37,345 bases of DNA from Candidatus Rokubacteria bacterium 13_1_40CM_68_15 (GTDB lineage: Bacteria > Methylomirabilota > Methylomirabilia > Rokubacteriales > CSP1-6): assembly GCA_001917585.1 (NCBI GenBank), contig MNEG01000125.1, positions 3,730 through 41,074 on the forward strand, read 5' to 3'. The position numbers and the translations under genes are program-made. The notes under the pieces were generated by a model. It searched no databases. It saw only the letters and a list, made by a program, of their open reading frames with translations, and had not been told where the DNA came from. Below, piece by piece: positions 7,960 to 17,406 of this stretch. The first letter of the stretch is position 1. Each line of letters starts with the position of its first letter.

Positions 7960-9467
7960 TGGCCGCGCGCTTCGAGGGCGCCGTCAACGCGCCTGATTTC
8001 CCGACCGACCTCGAGTGGCTGAACGCGGCGCGCCCGCTCAGCCTGCGGAACTTCCGGGGCAAGCTCGTCCTGCTCGATTTCTGGACCTTCTGCTGAATCA
8101 ACTGCCTGCACGTGCTTCCGCAGTTGCGGAGGCTCGAACGCAAGTGGCACGACGAGGTGGCCGTGATCGGCGTCCACTCGCCCAAGTTCATCAGCGAGCA
8201 GGACACGGAGAGCGTTCGCCAGGCCATCCTGCGATTGAACGTCGGTCATCCTGTCGTCAACGACCGTGACTTCCGTGTCTGGCAGGCGTACGCCGTGCGC
8301 GCCTGGCCGACGCTGCTGTTCATCGACCCGCGAGGCAAGGTGATCGGCAAGCACGAAGGTGAATTCCCGTTCGAGCCCTTCGATCGGCTCATCGGTGAGA
8401 TGGTCGCCGAGTTCGAGACCGCCGGCGTCCTCGACCGCCGGTCGCTCGGGCTACCCGGCCAGGAGCCGGCGCCGCTCACGCCCCTCCTCTTCCCGGGAAA
8501 GCTACTGGCCGACGAGGCCGGCGGGCGTCTCTTCGTGACGGACACCGGGCACCACCGCATCGTCGAGGCTGGCCTCGACGGTGATGTGCGGCGGATCATC
8601 GGCTGCGGCAAGCCCGGGCTCGGCGATGGCGCGGCCGAGGAAGCGTTCTTCAACCAGCCTCAAGGCCTGGCCATCGCCGACGGAACCCTCTACGTCGCGG
8701 ACACCGAGAATCACGTGCTGCGAACCGTGGATCTCGCGACGGGCAGGGTGAGGACGATTGCCGGAACGGGCCAGCAGCTCGCGGGAGAGCGGGTGGGTGG
8801 TCCCGCGCGGCGGACGGCTCTGAGCTCGCCGTGGGATCTGACGATCTCCGGCGGCGTGCTCTACGTCGCCATGGCGGGAACGCATCAGGTCTGGGCGATG
8901 CCGCTCGGCGGTGATTGGATCGGTCCGCATACCGGCACCGGGCGCGAGGCCCTTGAAGATGGACCACGCCAGCAGGCGGCGATGAACCAGCCGAGCGGAC
9001 TCACGACGGACGGCGTCCGACTCTACGTGGCCGACAGCGAGGCGAGCGCGATCAGGATGATCGAGCCCGCGCTCGAGGGCGTGATCCGCACGATCGTCGG
9101 TGAGGGGCTGTTCGAGTTCGGCGATCGTGACGGAATCGGACCGGCCGAAGTGCGACTTCAACATCCTCTCGGGGTGGCCTGGCACGCGGGCGCGGTCCTG
9201 ATCGCCGACACCTACAACCACAAGATCAAGCGCCTCGACCCGGGCACCGCGGAGTGTCGCACCATCGCCGGCGACGGTAAGCCAGGCCAGCAGGACGGCG
9301 AACCCCTGTTGGCGCGCTTCAGCGAGCCGAGCAGCCTCACGGTCGCCGGCGACCGCGTGTTCATCGCCGACACCAACAACCACGCGGTGCGGGTGCTCGA
9401 CCTCGCGCGCGGCCACGTGAGCACGCTCACGCTCTCGGGACTCACGCCTCCTTCGCCGTCCCGCTAG
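7959..9467 (+). CDS. Thioredoxin-NHL repeat protein with in-frame TGA at redox Cys: probable selenoprotein
   Basis: From ATG 7959 (overlapping the previous stop) the frame encodes a thioredoxin-like domain starting [12 protein letters not shown], then [11 protein letters not shown], then TGA at 8094-8096 (codon 46), then [10 protein letters not shown], and stays open to 9467. Homologues have FWTYxCINCxHVLP, so TGA sits exactly on the first Cys of the CxxC, giving U46-x-x-C49. The 502-aa product continues with an [12 protein letters not shown] cis-Pro segment (to about 150). At least five NHL/beta-propeller repeats with 'LYVADTENH', 'LIADTYNH' and 'FIADTNNH' signatures follow (about 170-495), as in NHLRC2-type proteins. 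No signal peptide is seen. A conventional caller would start at GTG 8112 and lose the active site. A substitution from TGC/TGT (error or nonsense mutation) is the alternative; the downstream hairpin argues for selenocysteine. Confidence 0.82.
8097..8133 (+). promoter_or_regulatory. Putative bacterial SECIS element downstream of TGA 8094-8096
   Basis: Bases 8114-8121 pair with 8126-8133, giving an 8-bp stem with a single G.U pair and an AGUU tetraloop (8122-8125). The loop begins 25 nt after the TGA and has G in its second position. Both properties match the bacterial SECIS consensus as I know it (loop 16-37 nt downstream, G among the first two loop bases). A competing perfect 7-bp inverted repeat, 8099-8105 with 8120-8126, starts 2 nt after the TGA. 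Codons in the stem (TTG, CGG, AGG) are unusual for this GC-rich gene, as if RNA structure constrains them. Confidence 0.65.
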
Positions 9468-9490
9468 AGCTCGGCGGTACGCTGGAATCG

Positions 9491-10095
9491 ATGGCGTGGC
9501 TGACCGAGCACGTCTACGTGCTTGCCTTCGTGGCGGCGGTCGTCGACGCGACGGCGCTGCCCTTTCCCGGCCGCCTGCTCCTCGTCGTCACCGGTGCGAT
9601 CGCCGCGCAAGGCGAGGCGAACGTCGTGCTCGTGATCGGTCTGGCTGCCGCCGGCGCGCTCATCGGGGATCACCTCTGGTACGCGATCGGCCGGTTCACC
9701 GGGCGTGGACCGTTGCGGCTGGTTTGTCGGCTGGCCGGCACGGCCCGGCGTCAGTGCGAGCAACGCTCGACGGATTACTACCGGAGGTACGGCGCCGCCG
9801 CCATCGTGCTGGGACGGTTCGTGGCGGGAGTGCGCATCGCGACCACGCCCCTGGCGGCGCGGGGCACGATCCCGTACCCGCGTTACCTGGCCTGGGAAGG
9901 GGTCGGCGCCCTGCTGTGGGCGGGGCCTACGTCCTCCTCGGCTACGTGGTGGGAGCCCCCGCGGTGCGAGCCGTCCATCATTCCGGATGGTTGATGGCGG
10001 GCGCGTTGGCCCTTGGGGTGGTATCCCTCGCAGCCCCGATGGTCTATCGGTGGAGGAAGCGGACACGCCTTGCGCGGTCGGGAGCACGTGCATAA
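9491..10095 (+). pseudogene. DedA-family membrane protein, interrupted by a 1-nt frameshift
   Basis: The first frame from ATG 9491 reads a typical DedA/SNARE-associated protein: hydrophobic N-terminal segment, PFPGRLLLVVTGAIAA, a GALIGDHLWYAIGR segment and YYRRYGAAAIVLGRFVAGVR, the family's conserved F/YGxxxxxxxRFxPxxR-like motif. At about 9920 (bases GCGGGGCC) the frame breaks. The rest of the family pattern (AYVLLGYVVGAP, then a final membrane helix and a basic tail) continues in another frame to TAA at 10093-10095. Adding one G to the G run restores one protein of about 200 aa. DedA proteins are inner-membrane proteins linked to lipid-carrier flipping and membrane homeostasis. A homopolymer sequencing error is the likeliest cause; a real frameshift would leave a truncated 167-aa product. 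Confidence 0.78.
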
Positions 10096-10177
10096 AATAT
10101 CGTCGCGGCGAGATTTGAGGCTGCTCGCCGTTCCGCCGTCGTCCCCCGAAGGCCACACACGCGGCCGGGAAGGTTCC

Positions 10178-10203
10178 GACGTAGTGTTCTAGAACACTAC
10201 GTC
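10178..10203. promoter_or_regulatory. 26-bp perfect palindrome, probable operator of the GntR regulator
   Basis: Bases 10178-10203 form an uninterrupted perfect palindrome centred on TCTAGA (half-site GACGTAGTGTTCT). It ends one base before an ATG and 15 nt before the better-supported GTG start of the GntR gene. Homodimeric GntR proteins bind such dyads, and autoregulation at this location is common, so repression of the downstream etf-acd-mutase operon is a reasonable inference. Confidence 0.7.
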
Positions 10204-10218
10204 ATGCGGGAGGTGTCA

Positions 10219-10938
10219 GTGAGGGTGCCCCGCTATCACCGCATCGCGGAGGCGCTGCGCGAGCGCATCCGGGATGGCGAGCTCACAGCGGGGGAGCGAC
10301 TGCCTAATCAGCGGCAGCTCGCGCACCAGTTCGGCGTGACGCTCATGACCTTGCGCCAGGCGCTCGAGGTCCTCGAGCGCGAGAAGCTGATCGACCGTCG
10401 TCACGGCCTCGGCACCTTCGTGGCCGCTCCGTCCATCGATTACGACATCCTCGCGCTGCGCCGCTTCGCCGGCGATCTCACGGCGCTCGGCGAGCAGGTC
10501 ACGACGCGCGTCCTCGGCAATCTCTTCGGCGTGGCCGACCGGCGGGTGGCGGCGGCCCTCGGCCTCGGATCGCGAGCCCGAATCGTCGCCGTGGAGCGGC
10601 TTCGCCTGGTCGACGGCCATCCCATGAGCCTGCAGCGCTCGTTCCTGCCCCCCGCCGTCGGCGAGGACGTTTTGAAGTCGGACCTGACGACCACGCCGCT
10701 GCGCCAGGTGCTCGAGCTGAAGCTCGGCCTGCCGATCACGCGGGCGCGCGAGACCGTCGCGGCCGTCCGGCTGGGGCCGCGGGAGGCGCGCGAGCTCGGC
10801 TGTGCGGCCGGAGTGCCCGCGTTCGAGTCCGAGCGCGTCTCCTATTCCGGCGCGCGCGCCGTCGTCTTCGATCGCGTTTTCATCCCGGGCGACCGCTTCC
10901 GCATCACCCGGGAACTCACGTACGAGCAGCAGGCGTAA
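10219..10938 (+). CDS. GntR-family transcriptional regulator, HutC/UTRA subfamily
   Basis: The N-terminal winged helix (about residues 3-70) shows the family block 'IAEALRERIRDGELTAGERL...QRQLAHQFGVTLMTLRQAL...LIDRRHGLGTFV'. The C-terminal half (about 85-230) is a UTRA ligand-binding domain with 'RLRLVDGHPMSLQRSFLP' and a final 'FDRVFIPGDRFRI' strand. I choose GTG 10219 (239 aa) because a GGGAGG ribosome-binding site lies 5 nt upstream; ATG 10204 abuts the palindrome and has no such site. The gene ends 14 nt before etfB, so it probably leads the etfB-etfA-acd-mutase operon and senses an acyl-CoA or related acid. The ligand is inference. Confidence 0.9.
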   Translation: MRVPRYHRIAEALRERIRDGELTAGERLPNQRQLAHQFGVTLMTLRQALEVLEREKLIDRRHGLGTFVAAPSIDYDILALRRFAGDLTALGEQVTTRVLGNLFGVADRRVAAALGLGSRARIVAVERLRLVDGHPMSLQRSFLPPAVGEDVLKSDLTTTPLRQVLELKLGLPITRARETVAAVRLGPREARELGCAAGVPAFESERVSYSGARAVVFDRVFIPGDRFRITRELTYEQQA

Positions 10939-10952
10939 AGGAGCGAGCTCGA

Positions 10953-11732
10953 ATGAAGATCCTCGTGGCCATCAAGCAGGTGCCGGACACGGCGACGCAG
11001 GTGAAGATCGGCGCGGGTGGCAAGGCCATCGACACCGCGGGCATCACCTGGATCGTCTCGCCCTACGACGAGTTCGCCGTGGAGGAGGCGCTGCGCGTCA
11101 AGGAGAAGCGGGGTCAGGGCGAGGTGGTCGCCGTGTGTCTCGGTCCCGACCGCGCCAAGGAAGCGCTGCGCTCCTGTCTGGCCATGGGTTGCGACCGCGC
11201 CATCCACCTGAACGATCCCGCGTGGACGGCGGCCGACACGCTCACGACGGCGCGCGCGCTGGCGGCCGTCATCAAGCAGGAGCAGCCGCAGCTCGTGCTG
11301 TGCGGGCGGCAGGCGATCGACGACGACATGGGCGCGGTGACCGCGCAGCTCAGCGAGGTGCTGGGCTGGCCGTGCGCGGCCTGGATCATGGAGGAGAGCG
11401 TGGATGCCGACGGCAAGAACGTCCGGGCCGCGCGCCAGGTGGAAGGTGGCCTCGAGGTGTTCGATCTTCCGCTGCCCGCGGTGATCTCCGCCCAGAAGGG
11501 CCTCAACGAGCCGCGCTACCCGACGCTGAAGGGGATCATGGGGGCCAAGAAGAAGGAGATCAAGGACGTCAAGGCGAGCGATCTCGGGCTCGGCGCCGAG
11601 CCGCCGCAGCTCAGCGTCGTCGCGCTCGAGGCGCTGCCGCCACGGCCGCCGGGGCGGGTCATCCAGGGTGACGTGGCGACCGCCGTGAAAGAGCTCGTCC
11701 GAGCGCTGCGCGAAGAAGCGAAAGCGATCTGA
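10953..11732 (+). CDS. etfB: Electron transfer flavoprotein beta subunit
   Basis: This 259-aa protein begins MKILVAIKQVPDTATQVKI and has the ETF beta signature region around 'LCGRQAIDDDMGAVTAQLSEVLGWP', 'LPAVISAQKGLNEPRYPTLKGIMGAKKK' and a C-terminal helix. With EtfA it forms the heterodimer that takes electrons from acyl-CoA dehydrogenases to ETF:quinone oxidoreductase. A GGAG ribosome-binding site precedes ATG 10953. Order etfB-etfA-acyl-CoA dehydrogenase is a standard beta-oxidation arrangement. The last 15 codons are repeated just downstream, described as a separate feature. Confidence 0.95.
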   Translation: MKILVAIKQVPDTATQVKIGAGGKAIDTAGITWIVSPYDEFAVEEALRVKEKRGQGEVVAVCLGPDRAKEALRSCLAMGCDRAIHLNDPAWTAADTLTTARALAAVIKQEQPQLVLCGRQAIDDDMGAVTAQLSEVLGWPCAAWIMEESVDADGKNVRAARQVEGGLEVFDLPLPAVISAQKGLNEPRYPTLKGIMGAKKKEIKDVKASDLGLGAEPPQLSVVALEALPPRPPGRVIQGDVATAVKELVRALREEAKAI

Positions 11733-11791
11733 TGATGCTCATCGTGAAAGAGCTCGTGCGCGCGCTTCGAGAAGAAGCGAAGGCGATCTAG
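11685..11791 (+). repeat. Tandem copy of the etfB 3' end, encoding the same 15-residue tail; 19-codon micro-ORF
   Basis: The last 15 codons of etfB (11685-11729, VKELVRALREEAKAI, then TGA) recur at 11744-11788 with the identical peptide and then TAG. Five codons differ, all at the third base and all synonymous; the stop codon also differs. The second copy is open from ATG 11732, overlapping the etfB stop as TGATG, giving a 19-aa micro-ORF (11732-11791). It ends just before the ribosome-binding site of etfA. The second copy could be the original etfB end left after the gene was replaced by a diverged homologue; a translated micropeptide is possible but unproven. Confidence 0.85.
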
Positions 11792-11802
11792 GAGACGCGA
11801 CG

Positions 11803-12780
11803 ATGGCTGGCGCAATCTGGTGTGTGGTCGAAGACGATCGCAAGGGCACGCCGAAGAAGGTGATGGCCGAGGTGATCGGCGAAGCGGCGCGCCTGGGCGG
11901 CCCCGTCGAAGCGGTGTGGCTGACCGACAAGGCCAGCGAAGACGGGCTCCGGGAGCTGGGGAGCTGGGGAGCGACGAAGGTGTGGCTCCTCGAGAACGCC
12001 GCGTTCGCGCCCTACCGTAGTGAGGTCTGGGCGGCCGCGCTGGCCGAGCTGGCCGCGGCGCAATCACCGAAGGCGATCTTCGGCCCGGTGACGAGCCGGC
12101 AACGCGAAGCGCTGGCGCGGCTGGCCGCGCGCCTGGGGGTCGGCATCGCCGCCGACTCGGTGGCGTTCGCAATGGAAGGCGACCGGCTGGTGGCCACGCG
12201 TCCCGTGTACGCGGGCAAGCTGCTGAGCAAGGTCACATGGGCGAAGCAGCCGTGGGTCGCCACGCTCCGACCGAACGTGTTCCGTCCGGCCGAGAGCCAG
12301 GCGGGCAAGACGGCCGCCGTCGAGCGGCCCGGTGTGAAGATCGCCAACGCCCAGATGAAGTTCATCGAGCGCCGCGAGGAGCTCTCGACCGGCCTGCCCG
12401 AGCTGGCCGAGGCGGAGATCGTGATCTCCGGTGGCCGCGGCATGAAGGGCCCCGAGAACTACGTCATCCTCGAGAACATGGGCAAGGTCATCGGCGCCGC
12501 CGTCGGCGCATCGCGGGCCGCCGTGGATGCCGGCTGGCGCCCGCATCGGTTTCAGATCGGCCAGACGGGACGGACCATCTCGCCCAAGCTCTACATGGGC
12601 TTCGGCGTCTCCGGCGCCATCCAGCACCTCGCCGGCATGCGCACGTCCAAGGTGATCGTGGCCGTCAACAAGGACCCGGAAGCGCCGATCTTCAAGATCG
12701 CCGACTACGGGATCGTCGCCGACCTTTTCGAGGTCGTGCCGGCGCTGACCGCGGAGTTCAAGAGGTTGCTGGAGAAGTAA
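11803..12780 (+). CDS. etfA: Electron transfer flavoprotein alpha subunit
   Basis: This 325-aa protein has an N-terminal ETF domain (about 1-185) and a C-terminal FAD-binding domain. Visible marks are '[12 protein letters not shown]', '[11 protein letters not shown]', '[25 protein letters not shown]' and '[23 protein letters not shown]', the last being the classic ETF-alpha signature. It carries the FAD that shuttles electrons from the acyl-CoA dehydrogenases encoded here. An AGGAG site precedes ATG 11803. The acyl-CoA dehydrogenase starts 2 nt after the stop. Confidence 0.95.
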   Translation: MAGAIWCVVEDDRKGTPKKVMAEVIGEAARLGGPVEAVWLTDKASEDGLRELGSWGATKVWLLENAAFAPYRSEVWAAALAELAAAQSPKAIFGPVTSRQREALARLAARLGVGIAADSVAFAMEGDRLVATRPVYAGKLLSKVTWAKQPWVATLRPNVFRPAESQAGKTAAVERPGVKIANAQMKFIERREELSTGLPELAEAEIVISGGRGMKGPENYVILENMGKVIGAAVGASRAAVDAGWRPHRFQIGQTGRTISPKLYMGFGVSGAIQHLAGMRTSKVIVAVNKDPEAPIFKIADYGIVADLFEVVPALTAEFKRLLEK

Positions 12781-12782
12781 TC

Positions 12783-13927
12783 ATGCGGCTCACGTTGACC
12801 GACGAGCAGCAGATGATCCAGACGATGGCGCGGGAGTTCGCCGAGAGCGAGATCAAGCCCGTCGCCGAGGAGCTCGACCGCGAGGAGCGCTTCCCGCACG
12901 AGACTGTGAAGCGGCTGGGCGAGCTGGGGATGATGGGGATGACGATCCCCGAGCGCTGGGGCGGCAGCGGCGCCGACGCGGTCAGCCTCATCGTCGCGAT
13001 CATCGAGCTGGCCAAGCAGTGCGCCTCGCACGCGGTGATCCTCACCGTGAACAACTCGCTCTACTGCGAGCCGATCCTCACCTTCGGCACCGACGCCCAG
13101 CGCGAGCGCTTCCTCACGCCCTGCGCGCGCGGCGAGAAGATCGGCTGCTTCTCGCTCACCGAGCCCCAGGCCGGATCGGACGCCGCGAACCAGCAGACGA
13201 TGGCCGTGCGCGACGGCGATCACTACGTCCTCAACGGCCGCAAGATCTTCGTCACCAACGGCCGCGAGGCCTCGACGGCCCTCGTCTTCTGTCAGACCGA
13301 TCGCGCCAAAGGCCGGAACGGTGTCACGGCGCTGCTGGTCGACAAGGGCACGCCGGGGTTCAGCGTGCCGCGCACCGAGGAGAAGCTCGGCATCCGCGCC
13401 TCCGACACCGCCGAGTTCCTCTTCGAGGACTGTCGGGTGCCGGTGGCCAATCGCCTCGGTGAGGAGGGCCAGGGCTTCAAAATCGCGCTGGCCACGCTGG
13501 CGTCGAGTCGCATCGGCATCGCCGCCCAGGGCGTCGGCATCGCCACCGGCGCCTACGAGCGCTCCGTGGCCTACGCGCGCGAGCGCAAGGCCTTCGGCGT
13601 GCCGATCGGCCAGCACCAGATGATCCAGTGGATGCTGGCCGACATGGCCACGACCATCGAGGGCGCGCGACTGCTCACGCTGCGCGCGGCGGCGCTGAAG
13701 GACGCTGGCCAGCCCTACGTCAAGGCGGCGTCGATGGCCAAGTACTTCGCCGCCGAGACGGCGATGAAGGTGACGACCGACGCCATCCAGGTCCACGGCG
13801 GCTACGGCTACACGCGCGAGTACCAGGTGGAGCGCTTCTTCCGCGACGCGAAGATCACGCAGATCTACGAGGGCACCTCGCAAATCCAGAAGCTCGTCAT
13901 CGCCCGCGAGGTGTTGGGAGGGGATGC

Positions 13928-13931
<4 letters not shown>
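12783..13931 (+). CDS. Acyl-CoA dehydrogenase (short/branched-chain type)
   Basis: This 382-aa flavoenzyme introduces a trans-2,3 double bond into acyl-CoA and passes electrons to ETF. It has the '[13 protein letters not shown]' and 'FVTNGREA' flavin/substrate blocks, the '[23 protein letters not shown]' motif and the catalytic base Glu363 in IYEGTSQIQ, the short/medium-chain (butyryl-CoA dehydrogenase) position rather than the isovaleryl-type position. Start ATG 12783 is 2 nt after etfA with a GGAG site; the longer open frame upstream is a shadow of etfA. It overlaps the mutase gene as ATGA. With the neighbouring mutase, butyryl-CoA or 2-methyl-branched acyl-CoA are plausible substrates. Confidence 0.94.
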
Positions 13932-15529
<1,598 letters not shown>

Positions 15530-15530
15530 T

Positions 15531-15652
15531 GCGGCCGATGAAAACGACCCATCTGCGTCGTTGTCTCGTCACTCCTCCCTGCGGCGTACAACCGCGTACG
15601 CCTCAGTCGTCGCTCCTCGCCGCCTCGCATCTGGGCCGTTTTGATCGGCCGC
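15531..15652. repeat. 122-bp palindromic intergenic element with structured arms
   Basis: The outer arms 15531-15557 and 15626-15652 (27 nt each) are complementary at 23 of 27 positions. An inner perfect 7-bp hairpin, 15583-15589 with 15596-15602, encloses a 6-nt loop. Between them, the two sides carry similar rather than complementary tracts (GTCACTCCTC and GTCGCTCCTC), which would form a symmetric internal loop. On the minus strand the arm mismatches become tandem G/A oppositions. The element begins one base after the mutase stop and contains no credible gene. It may be a dispersed repeat, a structured RNA or a transcription stop; I cannot name a family. Confidence 0.65.
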
Positions 15653-15750
15653 GGAGGACCGCATGCTGACGGCGAAAATGAGTGAAAAGGGTCTGAAGCT
15701 GGCGCGATGTGGGCATTTCTGCGTGGTCCCATTTCCCGATCAGTCCGCCT

Positions 15751-15794
15751 GTTGCGAATGTGCCGACATGCCGGGTCAGTGTCGGCTGTGCAAC
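15751..15794 (+). promoter_or_regulatory. Nested inverted repeat upstream of ilvE
   Basis: GCCGACA (15762-15768) pairs with TGTCGGC (15780-15786), and GTTGC (15751-15755) pairs with GCAAC (15790-15794), just 30 nt before the ilvE start. It could be an operator or a leader hairpin. Nothing else stands out in 15653-15823, and no clear -35/-10 pair is visible there. Confidence 0.35.
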
Positions 15795-15823
15795 AGGAGA
15801 TGGACATCCCAAGGGGTGACGTC

Positions 15824-16891
15824 ATGAACGACGCAATCAGGATCACGCGCACGGCCACGAAGAAGGAGAAGCCGAAGGACAAGGACCTCGCCTTCGGCAA
15901 CGTCTTCACGGACCACATGTTCGTGATGGATTTCCAAGAAGAAAAGGGCTGGTACGATCCGCGCGTCGAGCCCTATGGACCGTTCGCGATGGATCCGGCG
16001 ACGGCCGTGCTCCATTACGGCCAGGGCCTCTTCGAAGGGCTCAAGGCGTTCCGGGGGCGCGACGGCAAGATTCGCCTGTTCCGCCCGCAGAAGCACGTCG
16101 AGCGCCTGAACCGGACGGCCGAGCGCATGTGCATCCCGACCCTCGATCCGGAGATGGTGCTGAAGTCCTGGACGACACTGGTCGACGTCGACCGCGACTG
16201 GACACCGTCGAGCGTCGGGACGTCGCTCTACCTCCGGCCGACCATCGTCGCCAGCGAGCCCTTCCTCGGCGTGCGGCCGGCCAAGGAGTACCTCTACTTC
16301 GTGATCATCTCGCCGGTGGGCCCGTATTACGCGGAAGGAATGAATCCGGTGAAGATCAAGGTCATCGACAAGTACGTGCGCGCGGTGGTGGGCGGCCTGG
16401 GCGAGGCCAAGACGTCCGCGAACTATGCGGCCAGCCTGTACGCCGCCGAGGAGGCGAAGCACGAGGGCTTCACGCAGGTGCTCTGGCTCGACGGTGTGCA
16501 CCGCAAGTACATCGAAGAAGTGGGCACGATGAATATCATGCTCAAGATCGGCGACGAGATCATCACGCCGCCGCTCCAGGGCACGATCCTGGCCGGCGTG
16601 ACGCGCGACTCGGCGCTGACCCTCATGCGTGAGTGGGGCCTGCGCGTGTCCGAGCGTCCCGTGACGATCGACGAGGTCCGCGAGGCGGCCAGCAAGGGGG
16701 CGCTGAAGGAGGTCTGGGGCACGGGCACCGCCGCCGTCATCTCCCCGGTCGGCGAGCTGGCCTTCCAGCGCGAGCGCATCGTGGTCAACGGCGGCCGCAT
16801 CGGCGAGCTGACCCAGCGGCTCTACGACACCATCGTCGCCATCCAGTACGGTGCCGCACCCGACACGCGCGGATGGACGGTGACGGTCTGA
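15824..16891 (+). CDS. ilvE: Branched-chain amino acid aminotransferase
   Basis: This 355-aa fold-type IV PLP enzyme of the long BCAT group transaminates Leu, Ile and Val with 2-oxoglutarate. It starts ITRTATKKEKPKDKDLAFGNVFTDHMF and has 'AVLHYGQGLFEGLKAFRG', 'SLYLRPTIVASEPFLGV' and the Schiff-base Lys196 in GGLGEAKTSANYAAS. The phosphate-binding 'GTGTAAVISPVG' sits near the C-terminus. I use ATG 15824 with an AAGGGG ribosome-binding site about 8 nt upstream; the open frame extends upstream without family similarity. It lies between the two mutase subunit genes, supporting a valine/leucine/isoleucine catabolic context. Confidence 0.95.
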   Translation: MNDAIRITRTATKKEKPKDKDLAFGNVFTDHMFVMDFQEEKGWYDPRVEPYGPFAMDPATAVLHYGQGLFEGLKAFRGRDGKIRLFRPQKHVERLNRTAERMCIPTLDPEMVLKSWTTLVDVDRDWTPSSVGTSLYLRPTIVASEPFLGVRPAKEYLYFVIISPVGPYYAEGMNPVKIKVIDKYVRAVVGGLGEAKTSANYAASLYAAEEAKHEGFTQVLWLDGVHRKYIEEVGTMNIMLKIGDEIITPPLQGTILAGVTRDSALTLMREWGLRVSERPVTIDEVREAASKGALKEVWGTGTAAVISPVGELAFQRERIVVNGGRIGELTQRLYDTIVAIQYGAAPDTRGWTVTV

Positions 16892-16976
16892 GGGATGATC
16901 GTCGACTGGCCGTGGTCGAGCCCGAGGCGCAACAAGTGATGAGCCGCGTCGCCCGCGAGGGCGCAGGGAGTCGCGC

Positions 16977-17402
16977 ATGACCGACTGCGTGTTCTGCAAG
17001 ATCCGCGACGGACAGATCCCGTCCCTGAAGGTGTACGAGGACGCCCGCACGCTGTGCTTCATGGACATCAACCCGCTGAACTCCGGCCACTGCCTCGTCG
17101 TCACCAAGAACCATGCGCCGACGCTCTTCGAGTCGGACGAGGAAGATCTGAAAGCGGCCATCGTCACCGCCAAGCGGGTGGCCAATGCGCTCCGCAGCGC
17201 CGTCAAGCCCGACGGGCTCAACATGCTGCAGGCCAACGGCGCGGCCGCCTTCCAGTCGGTGCCGCACTTTCATCTCCACCTCATCCCGCGCTGGACGAAC
17301 GACGGCAAGGGCTTCGACTGGAAGCAGGTTGCCGGTGACCGCGCCCAGCTCATGAAAGTCGGCGAGAAGGTGCGGAGCGCGCTGAGCGGCGGGACGGCCT
17401 AG
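16977..17402 (+). CDS. HIT-family protein (Hint-like nucleotide hydrolase)
   Basis: This 141-aa protein has the N-terminal CVFCKIRDGQIPS motif with Cys pair, and the histidine triad His97-x-His99-x-His101 (HFHLHLIPRW). Members hydrolyse adenosine phosphoramidates or related nucleotides; exact substrate is not visible. ATG 16977 follows an 85-nt gap after ilvE in which I see no feature. HIT genes are often embedded in unrelated operons, so its position says little about function. Confidence 0.92.
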   Translation: MTDCVFCKIRDGQIPSLKVYEDARTLCFMDINPLNSGHCLVVTKNHAPTLFESDEEDLKAAIVTAKRVANALRSAVKPDGLNMLQANGAAAFQSVPHFHLHLIPRWTNDGKGFDWKQVAGDRAQLMKVGEKVRSALSGGTA

Positions 17403-17406
17403 CGCC

